NCBI GenBank assembly: GCA_026389315.1
Contig: JAPLIC010000056.1
Span: 1-52,617 of the forward strand
Direction of reading: 5' to 3'
DNA from: Cyanobacteriota bacterium
GTDB taxonomy: Bacteria > Cyanobacteriota > Cyanobacteriia > PCC-6307 > Cyanobiaceae
DNA: 52,617 nucleotides
Under the pieces are notes generated by a model. It saw only the letters and a program-made list of their open reading frames with translations, was not told the origin of the DNA and ran no database searches. Within the stretch, counting starts at the first letter, position 1, and every line of letters starts with the position of its first letter. Below, in pieces: positions 38,100 to 47,548 of the stretch. Both the position numbers and the translations under genes were made by a program.

Positions 38100-41000
38100 T
38101 TACTTGGCCTCCATCCAGTTGGGTCCCACCCCTGTCTCCACCTTGAGCGGAACGTCCAGTCTCACGGCTTCCTCCATCGTGCGACGTGTTAGATCAACGA
38201 CCGTTTCAACGACCTCCGGGTCCGCCTCCAGCACCAACTCGTCGTGCACTTGCAGCAGCAGGCGCGCCGGCAGGTCGGCTTCGATCAGGGCGTGGTGCAG
38301 TCGCACCATGGCGATTTTGATGATGTCGGCGCTGGAGCCCTGGATGGGGGCATTGGCGGCGGCCCGTAGCTGCTGGCCCTCCATCCCGGCCCGTCGGGCC
38401 ACCTCCAGCTCGATGGAGAGGGGATCCCGACCCCGCCAGCGTCCCAGGCCGGCGGGGTCGAAGTGGAAGGGGCGGCGGCGCCCCAGGATCGTTTCCACAT
38501 AGCCCTGGCTCAAAGCCAGCCGTTCTTGCATTTCCAGATAGGCGAAGACGCGGGCGTAACGCTGCCGGTAACGGCTGAGGAAGTCCTTGGCCTGGGCCTG
38601 GCCTACCCCTGTTTCCCTGGCGAAACGCTGGGCCCCCATGCCATAGATCACACCAAAGTTGATCGTCTTGCCGAGCCGCCGTTCGTCGGCGCTGACCTCG
38701 TCTTTTTCCAGCAGGAGACGGGCGGTGAGGGCATGGACATCATCCCCCTGCTGGAACGCTTCGATCAACACCGGTTCCCCCGAGAGGTGGGTGAGGATGC
38801 GTAGCTCGATTTGGGAATAGTCGGCGCTGATCAGCTGCCAGCCTTCCTGGGGCAGGAAAGCCTTGCGGATCCGCCGACTGAACTCGGTGCGGATCGGAAT
38901 GTTCTGGAGGTTGGGGTTGCTGCTGGAGAGCCGGCCTGTGGCCGTAACGGCCTGGTTGAAGTCCGTATGCACCCTGCCGGTTTCCGCCTCGACCAGAAGC
39001 GGCAGGGCCTCGATGTAGGTGCTGCGCAGTTTGCTGAGGGTGCGGTGCTCCAGCAGCAGCGGCACGACGGGATGGTCGGCTTCCAATTTTTCGAGCACCG
39101 CTGCATCGGTGCTCCAACCGGTTTTGGTTTTGCGAGATTTCTTGCGATCCAGCTTGAGGGAGTCGAAGAGCACCTCTGCCAGTTGCTTGGGCGACGCCAG
39201 GTTGAACTCGCCTCCGGCCGCTGCGTGGGCGTCGCGTTCGAGCTGGTCCAGGCTCTTGCCCAGTTCCTCACCCAGCTCCTGCAGGTAGGGGATGTCGATG
39301 CGGATGCCTGTGGCTTCCATCGCGGCCAGCACCGTTTCCAGAGGGAGTTCGACCTGCTCAAGCAGGGGAAGCAGGGCCGGCCCCAGGTCCAGCAGTTGCT
39401 GGCGCAGCAGGGGGGTGAGTCGCCTGGTGAGGTGCACGTCCATGCCGCAATAATCGGCGGCCTGCTGCAGGGGCACTGAGGCGAAGTTGGCTCCCTTGAC
39501 CACCAGGTCGCTGTAACTGGTGGGGCTGAAGTGGAAGTTGCGCTGGGCCAGGGCCTCTAGGCCATGCTTGTCGCCCGCGTCGCGCAGGTAGTCCGCCAGC
39601 AGGGTGTCCATCACGACCCCCTCCAGGACCAGGCCGTGGCGCATCAGGATCAGACGGTCGTATTTGGCGTTCTGCAGGGTTTTGGGGTGGTCCTTGCTGG
39701 CCAGCCATGGGGCCAGGGCCCCCAGCACCTCATCGAGGGGCAGCTGGAGGGTGGGTGGGGTGGCATCGCTAAGCAAATCGCTTGCCGCGGCTCCCTGGTG
39801 GGCGATGGGGATGTAGGCCAACTCGGCGGGCCCCGTTCCCCAGGCCAGACCCACGCCCACCAGTTCGGCGCGGAAGGGGTTCAAGGAGGTGGTCTCCGTG
39901 TCCAGGGCGACGGGAGCCATCGGATCGGTCTGCTCCCACAGGAGTTGCAGCAGGGTTGCCAGGGCCCGGGGGCTTTGCACCAGGCCCGGAGCCAGCTTTG
40001 GGATGGGACCGGGGATGGGACCGACACTGGGCGCGACACTGGGTCCGACACTGGGATGGCTGGCTTCGCCATCCTCTGGCGTTGGGTCGCCCGCAGCCTG
40101 GCTGGGGGTCGGGGCGGCGGCGGGCGCTGATTGGGCAGGAGCTTCGCTGCTGGGCCGTTGGATCGGGTGGGCGGAAAACAGCCGAGCGAAGCTGTCCACC
40201 TGTTTGCGCAGGCTGAACAATTCAAGCTTTTCCAGGCTGTTGGCCAGGGCTTCCGCTTTGACCTCGCCGAGATCCAGGCGCGGTGGATGGGCCAGGGGGA
40301 CATCCAGCAGGATGCGGGCCAGCATCCTGGAGTGAAAGGCACTGTCCTTGCCGGTTTCCAGCTTGCTGCGCAGGGCCCCTTTCTGTTGGCTGAGGTCGGC
40401 GAAGATCCCCTCCAGGTTGCCGTGGGCCTGCAGCAGGTTGATGGCGGTTTTGGGGCCCACTCCCTTGACTCCGGGAATGTTGTCGGAAGGGTCGCCGGTG
40501 AGGGCCTTGAGGTCGATGACATCTTCGGGGGGCACGCCGAGTTTGGCGATGACTCCCTCACGACGGATCTCGATGGGACCGCTGTTTTTGGCGTACGGCC
40601 CGCCTCCCATATAGAGAACAGCGATATCGCGGTCGTCATCGACCAGCTGAAACAGGTCCCGGTCACCCGAAAGGATGCGGACCCGCCAGCCCTCAGACGC
40701 CCCCCGCAGGGCCAGGGTGCCCAGTACATCGTCGGCTTCGTATCCTGGAGCGAGGCAAAGGGAAAGATCCAGATCCTCCTTGAGAATCTGTTGCAAGTTG
40801 GCTAGGTCGGCGAAGAAGTGCTCTGGGGCCGTTTCCCGATGGGCCTTGTAGTTGGCGTCCGCTTCGTGGCGAAAGGTGGGTGTGGCCGTGTCGAAGGCCA
40901 GTACCACCCCCTTGGCGTTCAACCCCTTGACATTGTCCAGCAGGGTCTTGAGAAAGCCATAGGTCACGCTCGTGGGGACTCCGTCTTTGGTGCTGAGTCC

Positions 41001-41123
41001 GCCTTCCCCTCCCTTGGCAAAGGCATAGAAGCTGCGAAAAGCCAGGGAATGGCCATCCACGAGCAGCAGCAGGGGTTTGGCTTCTTCTTGGGTTGCTGTG
41101 GGCCCGACCCCTCCTACCGCCAT
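38100..41123 (-). CDS. polA: DNA polymerase I
   Basis: Repairs DNA and processes Okazaki fragments. The 1007-residue protein has all three domains. The N-terminal 5'-3' exonuclease (about 1-300) has LLLLVDGHSLAFRSFYAFAK and ILSGDRDLFQLVDD. The 3'-5' exonuclease (about 380-590) keeps the acidic residues in VALDTETTSLNPFRAELVGV and DTLLADYLRDAG, so proofreading is probably active. The polymerase domain (about 600-1007) has ISADYSQIELRILTHLSGEP, TINFGVIYGMGAQRFA and LLQVHDELVLEADPE. The link between the first two domains contains a Pro/Gly/Ser repeat (SVGPSVAPSVGPIPGPIPK), encoded by short DNA repeats. ATG 41123 is the start. Confidence 0.97.
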   Translation of the reverse strand: MAVGGVGPTATQEEAKPLLLLVDGHSLAFRSFYAFAKGGEGGLSTKDGVPTSVTYGFLKTLLDNVKGLNAKGVVLAFDTATPTFRHEADANYKAHRETAPEHFFADLANLQQILKEDLDLSLCLAPGYEADDVLGTLALRGASEGWRVRILSGDRDLFQLVDDDRDIAVLYMGGGPYAKNSGPIEIRREGVIAKLGVPPEDVIDLKALTGDPSDNIPGVKGVGPKTAINLLQAHGNLEGIFADLSQQKGALRSKLETGKDSAFHSRMLARILLDVPLAHPPRLDLGEVKAEALANSLEKLELFSLRKQVDSFARLFSAHPIQRPSSEAPAQSAPAAAPTPSQAAGDPTPEDGEASHPSVGPSVAPSVGPIPGPIPKLAPGLVQSPRALATLLQLLWEQTDPMAPVALDTETTSLNPFRAELVGVGLAWGTGPAELAYIPIAHQGAAASDLLSDATPPTLQLPLDEVLGALAPWLASKDHPKTLQNAKYDRLILMRHGLVLEGVVMDTLLADYLRDAGDKHGLEALAQRNFHFSPTSYSDLVVKGANFASVPLQQAADYCGMDVHLTRRLTPLLRQQLLDLGPALLPLLEQVELPLETVLAAMEATGIRIDIPYLQELGEELGKSLDQLERDAHAAAGGEFNLASPKQLAEVLFDSLKLDRKKSRKTKTGWSTDAAVLEKLEADHPVVPLLLEHRTLSKLRSTYIEALPLLVEAETGRVHTDFNQAVTATGRLSSSNPNLQNIPIRTEFSRRIRKAFLPQEGWQLISADYSQIELRILTHLSGEPVLIEAFQQGDDVHALTARLLLEKDEVSADERRLGKTINFGVIYGMGAQRFARETGVGQAQAKDFLSRYRQRYARVFAYLEMQERLALSQGYVETILGRRRPFHFDPAGLGRWRGRDPLSIELEVARRAGMEGQQLRAAANAPIQGSSADIIKIAMVRLHHALIEADLPARLLLQVHDELVLEADPEVVETVVDLTRRTMEEAVRLDVPLKVETGVGPNWMEAK
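40010..40070. repeat. Short direct repeats in the polA linker
   Basis: The strand shown carries GGGATGGGACC-GGGGATGGGACC and then ACACTGGGCGCG / ACACTGGGTCCG / ACACTGGGATGG in tandem. They encode VGP/VAP/IPGP units of the polA interdomain linker. Repeats of 12-15 bp keep the frame. Confidence 0.6.
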
Positions 41124-41256
41124 GGGTGTTTGCCTGGTCTGCAGGAATTTCCGTAGGACTCAGCCTGCCAGAGCGCCCGGGGGGGTGGGTGATGGCAGGG
41201 TTGGGTCATGGCCTGATGCGCCATCCTTAAGGCGTTCGTGAGCTTCCGGTCCGACG

Positions 41257-41502
41257 ATGCCCCGTCAACCCAGCCGTTATGCAATTCATCTGATTTTGAG
41301 CGGCGGACATCGTGAGAGAGTCCATTTTCAGAGTCTGGAGACCTTCCAGAGCTGGTATGCCAGCGTGCTCAATGCCGCCCCGACCCCGGAGGCCTTCGTG
41401 AACGTGCCGATCAGTGAGCTGGAGGGCGAATACCTGTTGCTGCGGGCCAGCAGCATCATCGGCCTGCGCATCGAGCCGATTTTTGCAGCCCAGGACGACT
41501 GA
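41257..41502 (+). CDS. Conserved hypothetical protein
   Basis: An 81-residue soluble protein, MPRQPSRYAIHLILSGGHRE, with FQSLETFQSWYASVLNAAPT and YLLLRASSIIGLRIEPIF. It has the look of a conserved picocyanobacterial protein with an alpha/beta fold, but no named domain. It is divergent from polA with 133 bp between the two starts and converges on gltX. Confidence 0.7.
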   Translation: MPRQPSRYAIHLILSGGHRERVHFQSLETFQSWYASVLNAAPTPEAFVNVPISELEGEYLLLRASSIIGLRIEPIFAAQDD

Positions 41503-41562
41503 AACATCCGGGGGCGGCGGCTGGCTAAGGCACGGACAGGAGCAGTGTGGTTCAGGCCCGGA

Positions 41563-43026
41563 TCAGGCGCTGGGGGCAGCAGCCAGGGCCGCCACCAGCC
41601 TGGGGCGGTCGGCGCCGCAGCGATTCAGCAGCAACCAGCTCCCCGCCAGGTCCGGGCCCTGAAGGCTGCCCAACAGGGCTGCCCGCAGACTTTTCATCAG
41701 CACGCCTTTTTTGATGTCGGCGGCTGCGGTGGCCTCAGCCAGGATCTGTTGGGCCCCTGGGGCGCTCAGTTCGCCTGCGGGCAGGCGTTCGAGCACGGCC
41801 GCTAGGCCGGCTGCAGCCCCTGGCTGGGCTAGCTGGGCCCGGGCCTGGTCGTCGGGGCTGGGGGTGAGAAAGAAAGGCGTGGCTTGCTCCACCCCATCGA
41901 CCAGCCGGGTCAGGGAGGGACCCAGAAGGGTACAAAGGTCGTTTTGCCAATCGGAATCGGCCGTTGGGCCAGCGCTGGCCCAACCCTGGACCCGCCAGAG
42001 GGGCAGCAGCTGCTGGCGCAAATCGGAAGGGGACAGCTCATGCAGCACCTGGGCGTTGAGCCAGTTGAGCTTGTCCCAGTCGAAGCGGGCGCCGGCCCTG
42101 TTGACGCGATCAAAGTCGAAGACCTGGGCCGCTTCTTGCAGGCTGAAGCGTTCGCCCATGCCCTCGGGGGGCGACCAGCCCAGCAAGGTCATGTAGTTGA
42201 CCAGGGCGGCCTGGGTATAACCCAACTCCTGGAAGTCGCTGATGGAGGTCACCCCGTCCCGTTTGGACAGTTTTTTGCCCTCCTGGTTGAGGATCAGGGG
42301 CGTGTGGGCGAACTCGGGGGCGGTCAGGCCCAACGCCTGGTAAAGCAGCAGCTGCTTGGCGGTATTGGCGATGTGATCTTCGCCGCGAATCACATGGCTG
42401 ATCTCCATGAAGGCGTCATCCACCACCACCACCAGGTTGTAGAGGGGTTCCCCGATCCGGTCGGCTGGGGCCCGGCGGGCGATCACCATGTCCCCCCCCA
42501 GGTCCGATCCAGCCCATTGCATGGGCCCCCGGATCAGGTCGTTCCAGGTGATGGTGGCGTTGTCATCGATGCGAAAGCGGATGACCGCTTCGCGCCCTGC
42601 GGCGATGTAGGCCTGTTCCTGTTCAGCCGAGAGCTGGCGGTGGCGGTTGTCGTAGCGGGGCGCCTGGTGGTTGGCCTGTTGAAGCTCGCGCATGCTGGCC
42701 AACTCGTCCTCGCTGGCGTAACAGCGATAGGCCAGGCCCTGCTCCAGAAGTTGGCGAATGGCGGCCCGGTGCCCCTCAATGCGAGCACTTTGGATCACAG
42801 GTTCATCGTCCCAATCCAGGCCTAGCCACTCCAGCCCTGCGAGAATGTTGGCGGTGTATTCAGGACGCGACCGTTCCCTGTCGGTGTCCTCGATACGCAA
42901 TAAAAAGAGACCGCCATGATGGCGGGCAAACAACCAGTTGAACACCGCCGTGCGGGCTGTGCCGATGTGCAGGGTGCCGGTCGGGCTTGGGGCCAGTCGG
43001 ACCCGCACGGAAACAGGTTCGACCAC
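41563..43026 (-). CDS. gltX: Glutamyl-tRNA synthetase
   Basis: Charges tRNA-Glu (and, in cyanobacteria, tRNA-Gln for later amidation) with glutamate; Glu-tRNA also feeds chlorophyll and haem synthesis. The 487-residue protein has [20 protein letters not shown] (HIGH class), [13 protein letters not shown], and the KMSKS-type motif [12 protein letters not shown]. The C-terminal anticodon-binding domain is present, in contrast to the GluQ-RS gene. GTG 43026 is chosen; the frame could run on to GTG 43062, but that position belongs to the tRNA-Asp gene just upstream. GTG 43008 is also possible. Confidence 0.95.
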   Translation of the reverse strand: MVEPVSVRVRLAPSPTGTLHIGTARTAVFNWLFARHHGGLFLLRIEDTDRERSRPEYTANILAGLEWLGLDWDDEPVIQSARIEGHRAAIRQLLEQGLAYRCYASEDELASMRELQQANHQAPRYDNRHRQLSAEQEQAYIAAGREAVIRFRIDDNATITWNDLIRGPMQWAGSDLGGDMVIARRAPADRIGEPLYNLVVVVDDAFMEISHVIRGEDHIANTAKQLLLYQALGLTAPEFAHTPLILNQEGKKLSKRDGVTSISDFQELGYTQAALVNYMTLLGWSPPEGMGERFSLQEAAQVFDFDRVNRAGARFDWDKLNWLNAQVLHELSPSDLRQQLLPLWRVQGWASAGPTADSDWQNDLCTLLGPSLTRLVDGVEQATPFFLTPSPDDQARAQLAQPGAAAGLAAVLERLPAGELSAPGAQQILAEATAAADIKKGVLMKSLRAALLGSLQGPDLAGSWLLLNRCGADRPRLVAALAAAPSA

Positions 43027-43061
43027 GGTGCTTTGCTCCGTTCTTGGTGTTGGCTTGAGCA

Positions 43062-43135
43062 CGGGACTGACGGGGCTCGAACCCGCAACTTCCGCCGTGA
43101 CAGGGCGGTGCTCTAACCGATTGAACTACAGTCCC
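43062..43135 (-). tRNA. tRNA-Asp (GUC)
   Basis: Acceptor GGGACTG / CAGTCCC with discriminator G, anticodon loop CTGTCAC (GUC), and T arm GCGGG-TTCGAGC-CCCGT. All arms fold. CCA is not encoded. It lies 35 bp ahead of the chosen gltX start, on the same strand. Its G34 would be the queuosine position used by GluQ-RS, whose gene is at 22.2-23.1 kb. Confidence 0.96.
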
Positions 43136-43368
43136 AGATTTGGTTGAAGCGAAAACCTCAGGGGTGGTTTTCGGACTCAGCCTTGTTGGCCCGAGGACCA
43201 ACAAGAGAAGTATCCATGGCCATCGGTCCCTCCGTCAACGCCTTGGGATGGATTGCCATCGGAGCTGGCAGGGGGCAGGCAGGTTGAATGACTTTGCCAA
43301 ATTGAAAAGATTCCCCAGCACGTTGCACGGGGAACAGGGGCTCGGGATCGGAGCAGATCCATTGGTCC

Positions 43369-43557
43369 TCAGGGACGAAACCCGGCGGGTTCAATCAGGC
43401 GGACCTGATTACCCCGGGCCGTGAATTCACGGCCTTGATCGCTCTGAACCACCACACGGCCACCGGACTTGACCCGAATGACGCGGGCTCGAACCCAGCC
43501 AAGGGCAGCGGATTCGAGCACTTTAACGACATCGCCGGGCTGTAGATCCAACTCCAT
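43369..43557 (-). CDS. Small beta-barrel (SH3-like) conserved protein
   Basis: A 62-residue protein starting MELDLQPGDVVKVLESAALG, then WVRARVIRVKSGGRVVVQSD and QGREFTARGNQVRLIE. The alternation of short strands and glycines fits a small SH3-like barrel, as seen in many cyanobacterial proteins of unknown role. ATG 43557 is chosen over 43623, because the longer version would run close to the tRNA-Trp gene. It lies between tRNA-Trp and tRNA-Asp on the same strand. Confidence 0.75.
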   Translation of the reverse strand: MELDLQPGDVVKVLESAALGWVRARVIRVKSGGRVVVQSDQGREFTARGNQVRLIEPAGFRP

Positions 43558-43593
43558 TTTCGGAAGCACAAGACTGAATAACGGGCCATCGAA

Positions 43594-43666
43594 CGCGCCG
43601 TGGAGGACTTGAACCCCCGACATCAGGTTTTGGAGACCTGCGTTCTACCAACTGAACTAACGGCGC
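43594..43666 (-). tRNA. tRNA-Trp (CCA)
   Basis: Acceptor GCGCCGT / ACGGCGC with discriminator G, anticodon loop CTCCAAA (CCA), and T arm GGGGG-TTCAAGT-CCTCC with one G-T pair. CCA end not encoded. It is 7 bp downstream of the rplS stop, as expected for a rplS-trnW unit. Confidence 0.95.
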
Positions 43667-43673
43667 AACAGAA

Positions 43674-44180
43674 TCACCGATCGAAGCGCTGCTTCACTCG
43701 GGTGGCTTTACCCACCCGGTCACGCAGATAGAAGAGCTTCGCCCTGCGCACTTTACCGCGTCGCTCAACCTTGATGTTGGCCACCTGGGGGCTATGCAGC
43801 ATGAAAACCCGCTCGACACCCACACCCTGAAAAATACGGCGCACGGTGATGGTTTCGTTGAGGCCACCATGGCGTTTGGCAATCACCACACCTTCGTAGG
43901 GCTGGATTCTTTCCTTGCTGCCTTCGCGGATCCGGACACCAACCCGGACGGTGTCGCCAACATAAATTTCGGGAAGATCGCTTTTCAGCTGAGCGGCTTC
44001 GAAGGCGGCGATCAAATCACGGGCTGAGAGCTTGCCGGTGGTCACGGTCACCGTTGCTGGACTGGCCTCAGCCGTGGCAACGGCGACATTACTTACCTCG
44101 GCCGCAGTGGCCGTGGATTCCAAGTTGGTTTCGGTGTCGTTCACAGGGTCCATCGTGGTTTCGGTTCCGTCCGCAGCCAT
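43674..44180 (-). CDS. rplS: Ribosomal protein bL19
   Basis: A large-subunit protein at the interface with the small subunit. The conserved core [20 protein letters not shown] and [20 protein letters not shown], with [20 protein letters not shown] and the ending [17 protein letters not shown], identifies bL19. The product is 168 residues from ATG 44180, longer than the usual ~115 because of an N-terminal low-complexity, Thr/Val/Ala-rich extension of about 55 residues ([20 protein letters not shown]). This type of extension is seen in picocyanobacteria. A second ATG at 44153 is possible. Confidence 0.93.
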   Translation of the reverse strand: MAADGTETTMDPVNDTETNLESTATAAEVSNVAVATAEASPATVTVTTGKLSARDLIAAFEAAQLKSDLPEIYVGDTVRVGVRIREGSKERIQPYEGVVIAKRHGGLNETITVRRIFQGVGVERVFMLHSPQVANIKVERRGKVRRAKLFYLRDRVGKATRVKQRFDR

Positions 44181-44220
44181 CCCATTCGAAGGCGTCAGGC
44201 CAAACCGAGATTGTAACGGC

Positions 44221-44622
44221 TCAGGCGCCCCCCTTACCAGCTCCCCCCGCTGGCCCGCTGCGGCGCCACCGCTCCCAGGCGAGCCAACCACCGCTGCCCA
44301 GCATCCAGAGCAGCCCGAGACCATTGATCAGCACATACAACGTTTCAGCCCCTGGACCCAGCCAGGGTTTCAACCACTCCCCCTCGTGCAACACCATCAG
44401 CCCATGGGCCCGATCCCGTCCCCAGCCACCCCAGTCCCGCAGCAACCGATAGGCCATCCCGCTGCTAACGGTGATCATCAATGGCGCCAGCACCAGGGGC
44501 GCCAGGGTGGCGTGGGCCTGGCGCAGCCAGAGGGCCAGTGATGGCCGCCTGGGCGGGTCGGGACGCTTGGGGAGCGAAGGGGGTGCCCGATCGGCTTCGG
44601 GAGGGGGATCGGAGGGGGCCAA
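44221..44622 (-). CDS. PepSY-type small membrane protein
   Basis: A 133-residue protein with a proline-rich start and two hydrophobic helices ([20 protein letters not shown] and [20 protein letters not shown]), and [20 protein letters not shown] between them. The pattern, [21 protein letters not shown], resembles PepSY-associated membrane proteins of cyanobacteria. No ATG is found; the start is TTG 44622 or a nearby CTG/GTG. It lies upstream of rplS and is divergent from map. Confidence 0.6.
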   Translation of the reverse strand: MAPSDPPPEADRAPPSLPKRPDPPRRPSLALWLRQAHATLAPLVLAPLMITVSSGMAYRLLRDWGGWGRDRAHGLMVLHEGEWLKPWLGPGAETLYVLINGLGLLWMLGSGGWLAWERWRRSGPAGGAGKGGA

Positions 44623-44729
44623 GGCGCAGCAGTGATGACACCCTTGATAGCTTGGCAGGGGTGAATATCCTGGGGACCCTTACGGGCTTGACCCCTCGCT
44701 CTTTCCCCCGCCCCTTCGAACCGGACCCC

Positions 44730-45596
44730 ATGAATCTGTTTGCCGATCTGCTGGCCAGCACCACCGCTGGTCGAGCCACGGCGGACGCGGCCCAGATCAC
44801 CCAGGCCGGCCCCCGGATTCAAAAAAGCCGACGGGGGGTGGAGGTTAAATCAGCCCGCGAGATTGAGGTGATGCGCCGCGCCAGTCGCATCGTGGCCACG
44901 GTGTTGCGGGAAATCAGTGAATTGGTGGCCCCAGGCATGACTACAGGCGACCTGGATCGCCACGCCGAACAGAGGATCAGGGCCCTGGGTGCGGTGCCCA
45001 GCTTTAAGGGCTACCAAGGTTTTCCGGCCAGCATCTGCGCCTCCATCAACAATGAAGTGGTGCATGGCATCCCCAGTGCCAAAAGGGTGATCCATGCCGG
45101 TGATTTGCTCAAGGTGGATACGGGTGCCTATTTCGAGGGGTACCACGGCGATAGTTGCATCACCATCGCCGTGGGTGAGGGGCTGAGTGACGAGGGCCAA
45201 AGGCTCAGCCGAGTGGCCCAGGAGTCCTTGATGAAGGGTCTGGCCACGGTGAAAGCGGGCAGCAGCCTCCTGGAATTGGCCGGTGCGGTTCAGGACCACG
45301 TCGAAGCCCACGGTTTTGCGGTCGTCGAGGATTACACGGGCCATGGTGTCGGCCGCAACCTGCATGAAGAGCCTTCGGTGTTCAACTACCGCACCAGGGA
45401 TTTGCCCAACATGACGCTGCGGCCGGGCATGACTCTGGCGGTGGAACCGATTCTCAATGCTGGCAGCAAAGCCTGTCGGACCCTGCGGGACCGCTGGACT
45501 GTCGTTACGGTTGACGGTGGACTCTCGGCGCAGTGGGAACACACCATCGTTGTCAGTAGCGATGGTTGTGAAATTCTTACTGACCGGGATTTTTGA
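44730..45596 (+). CDS. map: Methionine aminopeptidase, type I
   Basis: Removes the initiator methionine from new proteins. The 288-residue protein has [20 protein letters not shown], the metal ligands Asp in [12 protein letters not shown] and [12 protein letters not shown], His in [14 protein letters not shown], and Glu in [10 protein letters not shown] and WEHTIVV. The N-terminal 35 residues precede the type I core. ATG 44730 ([16 protein letters not shown]) is the start. Its 3' end is followed by a long stem-loop. Confidence 0.95.
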   Translation: MNLFADLLASTTAGRATADAAQITQAGPRIQKSRRGVEVKSAREIEVMRRASRIVATVLREISELVAPGMTTGDLDRHAEQRIRALGAVPSFKGYQGFPASICASINNEVVHGIPSAKRVIHAGDLLKVDTGAYFEGYHGDSCITIAVGEGLSDEGQRLSRVAQESLMKGLATVKAGSSLLELAGAVQDHVEAHGFAVVEDYTGHGVGRNLHEEPSVFNYRTRDLPNMTLRPGMTLAVEPILNAGSKACRTLRDRWTVVTVDGGLSAQWEHTIVVSSDGCEILTDRDF

Positions 45597-45601
45597 CTTT
45601 G

Positions 45602-45641
45602 CCCGGCCCAGCTCCTGCTCTGTGTGTGTGGCTGGGCCGGG
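45602..45641. terminator. Long inverted repeat between convergent map and PAM68-like genes
   Basis: CCCGGCCCAGC (45602-45612) and GCTGGGCCGGG (45631-45641) form an 11-bp perfect stem with an 18-bp loop that includes a TG-repeat. Neither strand has a T-run right after, so it may be a Rho-independent-like or processing hairpin for both genes. Confidence 0.6.
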
Positions 45642-45672
45642 GTTGGAGCCAAAATTGTTTGTGTTTTCGGGG

Positions 45673-46068
45673 TTAGCTGTTGCCAGCTCCGCCCGCTTTG
45701 ATGGAGGCCTTGAGCCGGTTTAGGTTCAGGCCAATCTGCTCAATGCCCAGCAGGCTGCCCGGCGCTTCCTCCCAACTGGCAGAGAGCACCCCATAACTCA
45801 GGCCGACCAAGCCAAGTAGGAAAAACCCCCCCGACAGGCCCAAAGTGGCCACTAGAGGGATGGCGAGCAAGCGGCGGCTCACCAAGAAATAACTGGCCAC
45901 AAACACGAGCATGCCCAACAGGGTGGGCACCCCTGTGGCAAGGCCGATGCGTCGGGCCATTCGACGGGAAACCGCCTCGGGAATCTGGGATGGCCGAGGC
46001 GATTGCGGGCTCCGTTGGGCCGGGTTCGGCTTCGAGCCGAAGGCGGCGGGTTTGGTTGGGCGGGCCAT
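45673..46068 (-). CDS. PAM68-like photosystem II assembly protein (DUF3464)
   Basis: A 131-residue protein of the PAM68 family, which assists early photosystem II assembly in cyanobacteria and plants. It has a basic, disordered N-terminal third (MARPTKPAAFGSKPNPAQRS), then IPEAVSRRMARRIGLATGVP, and two membrane helices (TLLGMLVFVASYFLVSR and LVATLGLSGGFFLLGLVGLS) separated by a short turn. It ends with YGVLSASWEEAPGSLLGIEQ. It lies 8 bp after the rpsO stop on the same strand. Confidence 0.9.
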   Translation of the reverse strand: MARPTKPAAFGSKPNPAQRSPQSPRPSQIPEAVSRRMARRIGLATGVPTLLGMLVFVASYFLVSRRLLAIPLVATLGLSGGFFLLGLVGLSYGVLSASWEEAPGSLLGIEQIGLNLNRLKASIKAGGAGNS

Positions 46069-46076
46069 GGCCCGCC

Positions 46077-46346
46077 TCAGCCGCGGATGCCGAGTTTTTC
46101 GACCAGCGCCGCATAGCGCTTATCGTTTTGTTGGCGCAGGTAGGAGAGCAGCCGTTTGCGGCGACCAATCATCTTCAGCAGCCCTTGACGGGAGGAGAAG
46201 TCGTGAATGTTTTTCTGAAGGTGGCCGCTGAGTTGGTTGATGCGGTCACTCAGCATCGCCACCTGCACCTCCACCGACCCGGTGTCGGTGCCGTGGGTCT
46301 GATGGGTGTTGATGAGTTCTTGTTTGCGGGTGGTGGTCAGCGGCAT
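46077..46346 (-). CDS. rpsO: Ribosomal protein uS15
   Basis: A small-subunit protein needed for early 30S assembly. 89 residues, the normal length. [40 protein letters not shown], then [20 protein letters not shown] and [20 protein letters not shown] make it certain. The ATG at 46346 is the standard start. Followed closely by the PAM68-like gene, likely one transcript. Confidence 0.97.
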   Translation of the reverse strand: MPLTTTRKQELINTHQTHGTDTGSVEVQVAMLSDRINQLSGHLQKNIHDFSSRQGLLKMIGRRKRLLSYLRQQNDKRYAALVEKLGIRG

Positions 46347-46414
46347 GGACTGTAAGTAGCCCCATTTGTTCGAATCATTGACTTTAGCTTCCCGTGGGCC
46401 AGCCCCAGCGGTCT

Positions 46415-47074
46415 TCAGGCCACGGACCGGGACAACCAACGCAGGCATTGGCGCAGCCAGTCGTCGCTGCTGGCCAGGCCAGGCTGGTCCTCGCCGGCCA
46501 CGGCTCGCCAGGCCCGTTGGATTTCCAAGGGCTCGTAGCCCAGGGCCCCGAGGGTGAGTTCCACCTCGGCGCGGCAGCCCTGGGCCAAGGTTTCCCCTTG
46601 GCTGTCGTCCACCCCATCGGCCCCCAGGCTCGACTCATCCGCCAGCAGCTGGGGATAGCGGGCCTGAACTTTGCTGCGCAGTTCGACCGCCAGCCGCTCG
46701 GCCGTGCGTTTGCCCACCCCCGGCGCCTGGCTGAGTCGCCGCAGGTCCGCTGCCGCGATGGCTCGCACCAGTTCGTCGACCTCCATGGCCCCGAGCAGGG
46801 CCAAGGCCATCTGGGGACCCACCCCACTGACGGCCACCAGATCCCGGAAGAGATCACGCTCTTGACGATCGCCGAACCCGAAGAGGGTCCAGCCATCTTC
46901 GCGGACACTGTGGTGGATGTGCAGGGTCAGATCGCCACCGGTGGCAGGCAACCGTGCCCACTGCCTCAGGGTCAACTGCAGCTCGTAGCCGATGCCCCCA
47001 CAGATCAGCAGGAGTCCACAGCGGTGGCCCGCCCGCCAGGGTTCGGCGACTTGACCCCGCAGCCAGCCGATCAT
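46415..47074 (-). CDS. ruvA: Holliday-junction DNA helicase subunit RuvA
   Basis: Binds Holliday junctions as a tetramer and recruits RuvB for branch migration. The 219-residue protein starts [20 protein letters not shown], has [20 protein letters not shown], the first helix-hairpin-helix [20 protein letters not shown] and the second [20 protein letters not shown]. The C-terminal domain III ([16 protein letters not shown]) is present. rpsO lies 68 bp downstream on the same strand. Confidence 0.95.
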   Translation of the reverse strand: MIGWLRGQVAEPWRAGHRCGLLLICGGIGYELQLTLRQWARLPATGGDLTLHIHHSVREDGWTLFGFGDRQERDLFRDLVAVSGVGPQMALALLGAMEVDELVRAIAAADLRRLSQAPGVGKRTAERLAVELRSKVQARYPQLLADESSLGADGVDDSQGETLAQGCRAEVELTLGALGYEPLEIQRAWRAVAGEDQPGLASSDDWLRQCLRWLSRSVA

Positions 47075-47095
47075 GGGGACCCGTGCAATGCCCCC

Positions 47096-47548
47096 ATGCT
47101 GCCCTTCAAGACCGTTGTCGCCCGTCTAAGGCGGACCCTTGTCACGCTGGCGCTGGCCTCGGGGCTGTTGTTGGCGGGCTGCCATGCCCTGGGCCAACCC
47201 CCCCGCAGCGTGCTGTTGTCTGCTTTGGCCGAGCAAATCCAAACCACCCAACTGGATGTGGCCCAGGCGCTCCAACTAGAACCCATGGGCCTACCCCAGG
47301 TGAGTCGGGTGCGGCTGGAGTCCCAGGAGCCGATCCCGATTGGCACGGCCAAGGGTTGGCACCTGACGGGTCGCTTTGATTGGCGCCTGAGTGGCGATCC
47401 GATTCGGGTGGATAGTCCCTTCGACCTCTATCTGCAGGCGGGTGAGCGCCAGGAGACCTGGCGATTGGCTCGCCCCTTGATCCGCCAGGACGGCAGTGCC
47501 GATTGGCTCACCTATCCCTTGCCCTTGCCCGATGCGCCCCAGGGCTGA
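47096..47548 (+). CDS. Lipoprotein, conserved hypothetical
   Basis: A 150-residue protein with a lipoprotein signal, MLPFKTVVARLRRTLVTLAL then ASGLLLAGC with a lipobox LAGC, so Cys29 is the likely lipid-bearing residue. The mature part (SALAEQIQTTQLDVAQALQL, FDWRLSGDPIRVDSPFDLYL, WRLARPLIRQDGSADWLTYP) has no known domain. ATG 47096 is chosen since it gives the signal peptide. Divergent from ruvA with a 21-bp gap, so their promoters overlap. Confidence 0.78.
   Translation: MLPFKTVVARLRRTLVTLALASGLLLAGCHALGQPPRSVLLSALAEQIQTTQLDVAQALQLEPMGLPQVSRVRLESQEPIPIGTAKGWHLTGRFDWRLSGDPIRVDSPFDLYLQAGERQETWRLARPLIRQDGSADWLTYPLPLPDAPQG

Noticed and set aside
43158..43394. Open frame between tRNA-Asp and the SH3-like small gene on the minus strand
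   Set aside because: It needs a TTG start, overlaps the neighbour and has no recognisable product. The plus strand has only a 23-codon peptide.
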